A model generated the notes under the pieces. That model had not been told where the DNA came from and did no database searches. It saw only the letters and a list, made by a program, of their open reading frames with translations. DNA of 64,000 bases from Mytilisepta virgata (taxonomy: Eukaryota; Mollusca; Bivalvia; Mytilida; Mytilidae), in the NCBI GenBank assembly GCA_028015205.1, contig CM051508.1:16820001-16884000 (forward strand). Reading direction: 5' to 3'. The position numbers and the translations under genes were made by a program. Shown in pieces: positions 13,301 through 25,700 of the stretch (its first letter is position 1; each line of letters opens with the position of its first letter).

Positions 13301-16300
13301 TTCTCATATCATTCGTCATCTTAGTTTCATGCAAATTACATGTATTTTTTATCATCCCAGTTACCATATTATCATTCCATCATGCATCGTAATAATTTTT
13401 CCGTAAATGGCTATTTCCCGTGTGAGATGACGCGATGGAGATCGGTTCATGCGACATCATCTCACACTACACGAGGCCTCATATTCCACTGCTTTAGCCC
13501 AATAAAATCGCACCGTTCACAAGTGCACATACCTTCTGACCAATCAGGTGTAACGTTATTTAACTTCAGATGCTCAATGGTAAAGGAAACTTGAAAATCA
13601 AGTATTTACAGAAGAAATAGATACTTATAATCGTTCAAAAGTAAAGAACTGAAAAATTTCAACTCTTTTTTTTTAAATTCAGCGTGTTTTTATAAACTCG
13701 TTGAAGATTTTGCAATATTCACTTTGAACTCGTAAAAAAAACATTTTTTCTGTGTTTTCATTGGAAACACTTTACTTTGTAAAATACAAAGTACAATTTT
13801 ATTAGCATTTGGAAATCAATCTATTCGAAAATACGTGGAGAAGTTCGTGGGAACGAAGAACAAGAGTGAAAAAAAGTCTCCCACTTCGATTTCCAGACTT
13901 AGCAGTGGTAATAATCTACATAACGAATTTCAAAATATCACTATTGCGTCCGGTTGTATATGAATACAGTTCTTATTATGTTCGGTTATAAGCGCTTCTG
14001 TCAAGTTATTTTTTGACAGACGATGTAAAGCTGACTACTTTCGTAAAAACCATCAACAACTTGACGAATTGAATTAATTTTACACATTCGAAACATGTAA
14101 AAGTGAGAAAAAAATTTCTATATTTTTTTTGGTACATTATATGCATTTGTTATAACTTGATAACGTTAAGTTTTGACGGTTTTGATTTCATATTTACTCT
14201 TTAGTCCGCTATATTCATGCACGATACATGCACGATATACAACAATGGAATATGTGCAGTCAGGTGATCCAAAAAGGTATTTTTTAAAACAAATGATCAG
14301 ATAATTAGTTAAAAACTTAAAGGAATTATGCACAATTTGTCCGGAGATTATTGATGTATAAACTGGCAAAGTTCACTCACCAGGTTGAAATACCTTCGGA
14401 AAGAAAATGCGTTTACTTGATTTTTGAAGATTAATAAGCTTTCTTTACAAATAAAAAGAAATTATCGAGTCAACTAAACGCTTTTTTTTTCTAACAATCA
14501 AAATAATGTGATTATCGTTGTACATGTAACCCCGTTTTTACCAAATTCAAATTTCAATTTTACTTTAACATATACAGTGTGCAGCAGTAATTTCTACGGA
14601 CAACAATGTGGAAATCAGTGTGGCTATTGTTTTGACAAAGAGACATGCAACCATGTCAATGGATCTTGTATGGATGGCTGCGCAGCAGGATGGCGAGGGG
14701 ACACATGTGGAACAGGTAAGAACGATCATGATCTAGTTATTATCTTTTGTATGAACTATTTTGTACATTTAAAAAAAAACTTGGAAATCACAAATGTATC
14801 TATTCTAGTTTGATGAAATAAATAGTATAATATTCAGGAAAGAGATAAGACTAAATTGTTACTTTAATTTATTATCCGGTTTTCTTTAAAATACTGCGCA
14901 ATTCAAAGATATAATTGTATGAAAATTGTATTGATGTTTCCATCAAGATGTGGTTCATCCCAATGTCAATCAAATTATATTTTTTTTAAACTTCAGGCGA
15001 AGGAGACAGAATCAATAAAATAAAAAAAATGGATTGTTTACAATGCAAAACCAAAAACATGCAAAATATCAAGTACCACAAAACCAGCGATGTGAATTTC
15101 CAATTGAATTTTACATAAAGAAATGTTATTAAATTACATGTAGATATGTTGTCTCTCTCTGGGGTAAGTTCATACTTAAATTTTAGGGTGATCCCCTTTT
15201 TTAAAACAACGGTTAATAGAATATATAACGTATATATACACTTCTTTCTATATTTTCTGCTAAATATTTTTCTTAAACAGAATGCTATACAGGAACATAT
15301 GGAGAAGATTGCAGACAGAATTGCAGTGTCAATTGTAACAATAATAGCAGCATCTCGTGCAATACAACTGGCGGGAAATGTACCCTTGGGTGTAGGCCCG
15401 GGTGGCAGGGAGACAAATGCGATGCAGGTAGGCAAGTACCAATTTTCAAGATGCGCTTAATAACAGCATTGATAACGTTAATTATTCTTTTAATTATACA
15501 TGTATCCTTCAAGCAACCTAGTGGTACGTTGTGTTGTATTCTCAAAAGTGTGACTTTGCTTTGGGTTTTGATTTTATGGACTTTTCCAAATGCCTTTTTA
15601 CCTCACCTGCCCAAAGGCTATGCGAGTGTTTGTTATCCCTCGGCGTCTGTCGTCCGTCCGCCCGTCCTTCGTCCGTTAACTTTTCACATTTTAATCTTCT
15701 ACTCTGAAACCACTGGGCGAAATGGAATTAAATTTGGCAGGAACATCTATGTAAGATCCTTTATAAATGTTGCTCATTTTGTCCCGATCGACATCAAACA
15801 TGGCCGCCATGAGCAATTGTTGTTTCTGAATGGCTGAATTTTTTAAAATGTTTTCTTCTGAAACTGCTGGAGGAATAGAACGAAACTTGACAGGAAGCAT
15901 ATATGGGAGGTTCATTATAAAGTTTCATCATTTAGTTCGATCGGACTACAAATATGGCCGCCATGGTCAGTTCTTGTTTTCGATTGGTTGATATAAAAAA
16001 ATCTTCTCTAAAATTCCTTGGCCGAATGGAACGAAACTTGTCAGAAAGCTTCTATAGTAGGTCCGTTACCAAGTTTCCTCATTTCATACCGATCGCGCAA
16101 AAAAACAGGGCCGCCATAGGCATTTTTTCTTTCTCATTCGTGGATTAAATTTTCGGGAACTGCTTGGCCAAATGGAACGAACCTTGACAGGAAGCATCTA
16201 TGGGAGGTTCTTTACAAAATACATTTATTTCATCCCGATCGGAGTACATATATGGTCACCATTGGCAGTTCTTGATTCTGGTTGGCTAATATAAAAGAAT

Positions 16301-19300
16301 CTTCTCCTCTGACATCGCTTGCCCAAATGGATTGAAACCTGACAGGAAGCATATATGGGAGGTCCTTTATAAAGTTTCCTAATTTTGTCCCGATTGGAAT
16401 ATAAATATGGCTGCCATTAGCAGTTCTTGTTTTTGATTGGCTGATATAAAACAATCTACTCCTCTGAAGTCGCTTACCCGAATGCAACGAAACGTGACAG
16501 AAAGGATCTAATTTGGAGGTTCTATACAAATTTTCCCCCATTTCACCCCGATCAGGCAACAAACATGGCCGTCATTGGCAGTCCTTGTCTTTCATCGGTT
16601 GACAATCTTCTTTAAAACCGCTTGGCCAAAGGGAACGAGACTTGACAGGAACCATTCGTTGGAGTTTTCCTCATTTTGTCCAGACCAGGCGACAACATGG
16701 CCACCATAGGCAATTCTTGTTTCTGATTGTTTGTTTAAAAAAAAAGTTTTTTCTCTTCAACTGTCAGGCCAAATAGAGCCAAACTTTACAGAAAGTGTCT
16801 ATGGCATATAACAAAAATATACAGAACCACAGAATTGCTTGAAAGCAAACATGGTCTGAATGTTCTTCTTAAGGTGCTCCCCAAGTGTTGTTACTCTGGT
16901 TCCCATCCCCAATTCGAAATAGCCTTCAGCAGAAAAGGGGAAATACATGGAAACATCTTCGTGAGAACCGCCACATTTTAGAATATGCTAAACTGTAAGT
17001 AGAAGGACCTTGATGAAGAAACATTTGGTTCCTACAAGGCTTACCGCACTTCATACTGATAGGAAGAAGTGACTTCTCTCTTTGAGGTACATAAACAAAA
17101 TGGCTTTTATGCCTGGTGAGCGATACAGCCTCAGCCCTCTGGGCCTCTAGTTTATGTCTGTACTGCTTTGTCGATAATACATAGAAGGTATTTATAGGTT
17201 TTATGTAATTTTTTTTTAAATATTTAGAGCATGTTAAACTGTATCGGAATAACGACACAATAATGTAAGTCACAGTAATATATTCAAAAATACTGTGGAT
17301 CGTGCTTTATCGAATATATGTCATTGTGTAAATATATACTCACTTTAGGTAAGTCACATTTTTAAACTTTATATTATCATATTTCAAAATTCATATTACA
17401 TTTTCTTTTCATGTTGAGTATACTCAATATTTTACTGTATGTGGGGTGAAAATATGCATCACAAACCAAAAAGTGTAACTTCTGATTTATTATTATTATT
17501 TTTTTTTTTATCTATTTTACTAATTGGAATAGTTTCCAATCTTATCTTGTAATCTTATTTTTATTCATTATCTGTGAAACAATTGGGACAAAAATAAAAT
17601 TGCGTACTTTTTGAGAAATGATTATTTCAAGTGATATTTTGACTGTTTCTACATGAAATCAGTAAAAGACATCTATTTAAGAATTTTAAGTCAACCTAAT
17701 TAGAGAAATAAATAAGTAAACTATATGAAGAAGCAGTTTGATACATTTTACCTGCATACTGATAGGAAGAAGTGACTTCTCTCTTTGAGGTACATAAACA
17801 AAATGGCTTTTATGCCTGGTGAGCGATACAGCCTCAGCCCTCTGGGCCTCTAGTTTATGTCTGTACTGCTTTGTCGATAATACATAGAAGGTATTTATAG
17901 GTTTTATGTAATTTTTTTTTAAATATTTAGAGCATGTTAAACTGTATCGGAATAACGACACAATAATGTAAGTCACAGTAATATATTCAAAAATACTGTG
18001 GATCGTGCTTTATCGAATATATGTCATTGTGTAAATATATACTCACTTTAGGTAAGTCACATTTTTAAACTTTATATTATCATATTTCAAAATTCATATT
18101 ACATTTTCTTTTCATGTTGAGTATACTCAATATTTTACTGTATGTGGGGTGAAAATATGCATCACAAACCAAAAAGTGTAACTTCTGATTTATTATTATT
18201 ATTTTTTTTTTTATCTATTTTACTAATTGGAATAGTTTCCAATCTTATCTTGTAATCTTATTTTTATTCATTATCTGTGAAACAATTGGGACAAAAATAA
18301 AATTGCGTACTTTTTGAGAAATGATTATTTCAAGTGATATTTTGACTGTTTCTACATGAAATCAGTAAAAGACATCTATTTAAGAATTTTAAGTCAACCT
18401 AATTAGAGAAATAAATAAGTAAACTATATGAAGAAGCAGTTTGATACATTTTACCTGCAATAATACGTAATAAAGCAATGTTTGATACTTCAACTTGAAT
18501 GGCATACAGATACAAAAGTATCAATTGTCTTTTATATGAAACAGTTTTTCAGTCTTATTCAATCTTGATTGTATTAACTTTGGAAATCTATAACAAAAAG
18601 TATTAAAATACCAAAACAATATACATTGCCTTGCAGTTGGTCAAGAATGTCCAAACCAGTTCCTTGAAGTTAACCTATGTCATGAACATATCATGTCTTT
18701 CTGTTGAATGCACGATACTCTACTGATATGATCTAGTGATCTTTATAATGTTTTAAAAGGACAAATATAGCTAAGGGGCAATCAAAAAAACCTAATCCAT
18801 TGGCCAGACAAACCCGGGAAGACAAATGAACAACCATAAGCACAACAAACAAACACAGAAAAATTAAAAAAACAATGAACAACACGAACTCCTATAAACA
18901 CCAGGAGGGAACCCAGGTGCTCAGGAAGGGTAACCAGTTCCTGCTCCGTATACGGCACCGTTCGTGAAGTTCAACAAAGTCAATCCGCTGGAAGTCACAA
19001 ATCGGTGGAGGCACATGCAAAATTACGCCAGTGAGAACAGGTCCAACATCATCTCAGATATTGGAACACTGTAACGGTTTATCAATTCGTGATCACGACC
19101 GTAAAATTTCCTAAGTAATGACATCAACTTATCCCTGATAAAACCCTGGTTAAAAAGCTTTTCTGACGGCAGCAATCCTCTTTGTCGAAAGTCAGGGTAA
19201 CTCACACATGCCCTTGAAAATCGGATAAGCTGAGAAATGTAGGCGCCATATGCAGGCGATGCTGGTATATTGCTACTCAAGAAGGGACAATTAACAATAG

Positions 19301-22300
19301 GAAAGTTGATGTCATCAGGATTGTCATAAAATTTGGTCTTCAAATGTCTCTCATAGCTTATTTCAAGAAACAAATCCAAAATAAGAAGCGGACTTTGGTG
19401 TATTTGTGAAAATGTGAAGTTGAGGAAATTTTAAAATAAACAAAACTGTAAGTGCCGTTGAACATCAAAAAGTGTGTCAGTAGTGATATCATAGAATGCA
19501 ACCGTTTTTTCATTAGTTATTGTTTCAGATTGAAAGCAAAATTTTCTACTTCGTTTTTGAGACATTGTATGAAGATGCATTAAACAGAAATATCGTCAGA
19601 TTATTGGACGCTGGACACACTTGCTCCAGATTTTAAATGGATTCTAATTGTCATATTTTCAAAACAAAAATATTAAACCTTTATTATAAACAAAAATAAC
19701 TGTTCATATTATCTAAACGTTTAGATATTTTTTAAATGATTCTCTAGATGATCACAAAAAAAATCTAATTTATACTTTATATAGTCAAAGTGTGTAATTT
19801 ATCTATAGAATGTTTCAGCGGTTTCTATGGGCCGCAATGCGGAACAAAATGTGGCAAGTGTTCCGACGGACAGATACATGTATGTAATCATGTCAATGGA
19901 ACATGTCCGAACGGTTGCGCAGTAGGGTGGATAGGAGCAAAGTGCGACAAATGTATGGATGGATGAATTTTTGTTTAACGTCCAGTGGCAACCAGGTGCA
20001 TATCAAGACGAGAACATGTTGATATGATAATTAATATGATCCCTACTTTGTACTAGACCGACACGCTCAATCGGATTTTTAATGTGCTAGCTCACGAGGT
20101 GATTGTCCGCAGGAAGACATATCACCTCACTCGGACACATTATACTGACTCCGAGCCGACCAGTCTTTGCTCTTACTCCTAGATGCCGCGTGCTTGGCGG
20201 AGAAGCAGCAAATATCAATTTTAATGTCTTTGGTTTGACCCGGTCGGGGATCGAACCCGCGACCTTCCGCACTCGGGGCGAGCACGTGACAAATGTATAA
20301 ATATCCATGATCCATTTATTGGAAACAGAACTTTGTTCAAACTATGTTGCATTTTTAAATATCTTCGAAATACAAATATCTATATCCCATTTTAATAAAT
20401 TAATTAAGTAGCATGGACTACATACATACGGTTTAATTGCTACTTTAATTCATGAACAGTTTCCTATTCCTTCCACACGTTCAAACATAGCACATTTGGA
20501 AATTGTAAATTAGACTAGTGTAATAAACAAACAAATGTATCACAAAAAACCAAAATAATTTTTTTGCACTGTATGGCCATTTTGTTGATTGTCAACTCAT
20601 CAACAGTGCTCGAGATCAAAATGTTGAAAATTCGGTTAAAGATATAATGATGAATTAATAAGCACAACAATCAAAAACCAAAACAATTAAAACAAAAAGA
20701 AATTCAGCTAAGGATTTCTTCTGCATAAGAAGAAAGAGCGCAGTTGGGTGGATAGCAGAAAAATGCGACACAGGTACTAAGTGCGTGCAAATAATTTCTG
20801 CAAAATGTCACCTGGGTGACATATGGAATTTATTTGACGTACAACTGAGATAACCATGGAATGCTTGTATATAGCACGTGCGATTTACTATCCATGCTTT
20901 CGTAAAGATTTTATCAACTCTGTGAAGTATTTTATTACCAAAAGAAAATTCATGTTGTACAACTGAACTGAAAATAGTAATCCGTGCGTGCTGATACAAA
21001 CCTTCTATGGTAAATACACACTGATTAATATTTTGCAGCTATTTTTTTTTCTTTTTTTTAATGATTTTCTATCATTTTTTTTTATACCGAAAACACACAA
21101 ACACGCAATTTGAAAAGTTACAACGTTAATATTGTTTTATTGTTACTGTACATGCTTTCGTCACTGGTAAAGTACTATGGTTTTCCCTACAAATACATTA
21201 CAGATCAACTGTCGTAACTTAATGCTTCAACGTATTCGAATATTGCAGATATTTTCTGTGTATCTCAAGTGTTTGTCTTACATGTCATTATACATTACAT
21301 GTGTTTTCCTTATTCATTTCAGAATGTGGTGCAACATTCTATGGACAGGACTGTGAACAAAACTGTAGTTCCAATTGTGTGAATAGCTCATGTCATGCTG
21401 AAACTGGAGTTTGCGTTATGGTGAGATTAACATTATTTAAAATGAGTTGTATCTAGTTCATTATAATATCATTGATATGATATTTCATCTGACTAGTTAC
21501 CGATGTTTATTTCTTACATTTTTTTCTAAGAAGTCATCAAAACAAAAATATACTTTAGCACTTAGAGTTGTATGAATCGGGAACGATTTGTCCTATGAGG
21601 GGCTAAATATAAAGAAAAGAGACGAATATGAATTAACATACTTAAGAAACACAAAGAAATACATGAACATAAGATGATTTCGTGAACAGATCAAAAATAT
21701 TTGTTTTGATAATTCATTTTTGCATTGATTACACCTAATTCTGGGTAACTAAAGTTAAACAGTAAATTACCAGCTTTTTCAGGAAAGGGAAATGTAAAAA
21801 TGTGACATCCAAGCTAAATTATAAGACACCGTCAATTCTGGTTATTTAAATATCATTCAAATAATTTCCCTTCAAAATGTTTAGGCATAACGAATAAAAT
21901 ATTTGCTGAATATATAACATTTTCACTTTAGTGCTTATTTGATGTAGGCAACCTCTAATTGTACACAATGGTTTCTTTTCATTTATATTATTTGATGTTG
22001 TGATATCTATACTTACCCATATCCTTATATTGGTGTATTTAATTATCGTAAGGAGGACACATACACCTAATGAGCAAACACAAAAAACATAATCCATTGG
22101 ACAGAAAAATCCCGGAAGACAAATCAACACCAAGTAAATACCGAAAGCTAAAAAACAATGCACAACGCGAACTCCTATAAAAACCAGCAGTTAGCCCAGG
22201 TGCTACGGAAGTATTATTATTAATGATTACTAATGTCGTTTCCGTTTTGGTTAAGCATATCCCTGGAAAGCGAACACAGGTTTCAACAAATACAGGACCA

Positions 22301-22739
22301 GTCATTGGAGGTGTTATTGGTGGAATAATAACTGTAGCTCTTTTAGCTGTCATTGGCATTATATTGTTTCGAAGGTACACATTGCATATAGCATATGTTG
22401 AAATAAATGTTTCCAATTTAGCTTTTGGAAGTTTAAATTTTATTGAATGGTTCATTTACAATGGGTATTCTTGGAAAAAACGCAAATATACAATATACAG
22501 TATAGAGGAAACACATAAACAAACATAACTGTGGATATGTATATGTTCGAATATAGTCCAAACTACGTTTTCGAATGAAAAACTGTAGATTAAGCCAGAT
22601 AAATTGTGCAAGCTGATAGTAACTTAACTGTGTGATGCATTCGAAATTCATTTGCAGATTAAATATGCAAATTTTTCGTTCAAAATGGAAATGAAATTTG
22701 CTTCTAACATACTTTCTACATTAAAACCATGCAATGGTA

Positions 22740-22777
<38 letters not shown>

Positions 22778-25700
22778 ATCATGCATGCATTATTAACAAT
22801 GTATGTGAAAGGAGCAGTAACCAAAGCCTAATGTGTAGTCAGCCGAAAAAGGGTACAACAAAATATAAATAAAGTAATAAAAATTACTACTGATTTCAAT
22901 TCCAACTTAAAGTAACAGTAACTACTGAACTGGTTATACTTTCTGAGATGTATGTGTTACGTGCAAAATGGAGTTTTGGTTTATTATTCGCAAAAAAACA
23001 ATATATTCCAATTTTGTAAATTGTGTTATCCTTTTTTAGTTTACAAATAATGTTAAACCATCTTTATCTTTTTCACCGCTCCTACAATTTGATGACTGAC
23101 AACCATTGATAAAAAGCTGATTTCGAGGTATTTTTCTATTATAAGGTTGAGGGGAAGGCAGGAACTTGAAAATGAAGCAGACATAGACCGAAATGGTATG
23201 TTATAGTAATCTGTTTCTGATATGTACAAGTACTTGTAAAACAAAACGTCTTAGCTACTGTGTGCCCTTTTTAAGACTACAAGTCTTTTTTATGAAAATG
23301 TCACAAATATTTCATTAAAATGAAAGTAAAAATATGTGCACGTTTTTTCCAAATGTTTGAACCATGCTGACCTTTGAGATATACCAACGTTTAAAATATC
23401 CGGGGTTTTTCATTAAGGAATCAGTTGCAAAAAAATATACGGGACACACGATATACATGTGCGTTTTCATATGAATTGGAATTTTCTAGGAATTATGACT
23501 GTAGTAAATGTGCCCAAACAGCTTATTGTGGAATTATCTGAATTCTGTCAGCCCACTGCTTTTATTATTGGAAGAAACGAATTTGTTAATGCGTTTGAAA
23601 AAGCTACAAATACAATAATTGAATATGATGGTATAAAAGTGGACAGTACTTAGTGTTTGTCCCAACGTTCACACACCATACCATGAATAAGAAGATACAT
23701 TCAATTTACTCGATATAAAAAATAATCATGTATTTGCGAATACTGCTAAATGCAAAAGTATATTTTTACACATGCGTGAGTATTTAAAATTCATATGATT
23801 ACTAATGGCATATACATATTCACAAATAGTTTTTCGGTAACACGAACGCGTGACCAAGATATAATTTTTTGTATTGACTGATGTGGTTCAGTGGCCTAGG
23901 CAGTTAATTCTATGTAATAATAAACACTGGTCTGTTAACACTGGCATTGGTTGTTAGGATTTTGATCAGGTCTGTTCGACCTCAATCTTATGACACAGGG
24001 AATGCCAGTTTCCCTACCGAAATTGGAAGACATACATTATAGAATCTGTATAGTGTGAAAATTAATTATTCTAACATATATATACATTTTTAATCAGGGT
24101 CGACGATCAAACAAATAAAATGACTTACGGCTATCAATACATTAGATAAATAATTTTACTGCAGGCATATAATGTTGGAGAAAAAAAGCTAGGTATGAGA
24201 TGAATAATAAGTTTATTGTCCCCGAGATACCAACTATTGCCCTAAGATAATCAAGGTATCGAGGGGACTATTAAGCTTACTATTCCTCGAATATGTAGTC
24301 AATAAGTGTTATATTACACCAAAAGAGAATTTGCTTTCTAATTCTCCCCGGATACGGTAGCAAATCATTCCCCAATGAAGGCGGCCATTGTTGTCTAAGA
24401 AATCAATATTTTCGATGTTCTCGGATTTTAACCTTACAACGATATAAAACTAGATTTATTCGAAAGATGTTTAAAAAGAATATTGGAAAAATAGTCGTAA
24501 AAGAGGATCTTTGTATTCTTTACAAATAACATTTTTTATTTATCTAAACTGACTTTTTATATAGATTATATCTATAAAGGTAATGTTACAATCAAATCAT
24601 ACTCTATTATTTTTGAAGGTGAAACTGATAATGTCGATTCAACTTTAAGTAACAAAACATCGACTTTTTCAAACTTGTACGAAAACTTTGAAAGGATAAA
24701 TAATTCAAGCAATACGAATGAAGAAGTAGCAGAGGTCGATGTTTTTGAGGAGGACGAAATATCATCTATCGATACCGTAAAGTATGACGATTTACCTGAT
24801 ATACCTATAAATCAGCTGGAACAGATAATTAATGAAAAACGTCGCAATGATAACAAAGAATTTGAACATGAGTATTCGGTAAGGTATTATATAACTTTAA
24901 TAAATTACACAGAAGCATGGCAGCGATTTAAACGAAGGAAATTGAAATGCACATTTATGAGATATCATAGCCATTTACAATACTCTTTGATAAATTTAAG
25001 AATTTTTTTAAATGTTGGATCACTTTTTTCAAGAAATTTAATTGAAGTGTTATACTAAATGCCTGAAAAGTTCAATGAACTGTCGACTTGTTTAAAGGCA
25101 AATAACACTAGTAGCGAACAGTCGATTTTAAACGGTCTTGTGTAATCTTGGTGCACTTGAGTTTTGCCATTTCTGAAATTTAGGACAAAGTTAAGATACC
25201 AAGACTAAAACAAGATATATTTTGCTGAAGTCAATGAAGATTGAATAAGTGCAATTTAAAATAGCCAAGTTTTCAACTGTCCTTATTTGGTCTAAACTTG
25301 TCTTGACCGATCTTGATTGACTGCACGACAACATGTCTTGATATGGTCTTGTATTATTCATGTTGTATGAAACCGAGACAAAAAACAAACTAGACAGGAA
25401 TGCCAGTTTAAGGCCGAAGGTGTGTTTCAAGTAACAGATGTAAAGATCTACATGTATGAGATAATCACCATTCAGTATGAGGCAAAACTAAAATACATTA
25501 CCACATTATGGTAAGATTAGTTTTTGTCGATACTTTTATTTATTGGTATGGCATTTGTTTTCTTTTAGAATTTTCCACTTGGAGAAATGTTTCCATGTGA
25601 TGTTGGTAAAATAGAACGAAACATGAAAAAGAATAGATTCAAAACAACGTTTCCATGTAAATATGTGTATATCGGTTAGATAAAACACCAGAATTATAAA

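Noticed and set aside
15690..16860. Regular spacing of similar blocks could suggest a CRISPR-like array.
   Set aside because: The whole ~150 bp unit repeats and diverges; there are no short identical repeats with unique spacers, and the DNA is clearly eukaryotic.
24675..25058. A 127-codon frame as an independent small protein.
   Set aside because: It is phosphatase exon 12 read past its GTAAGG donor at 24879.
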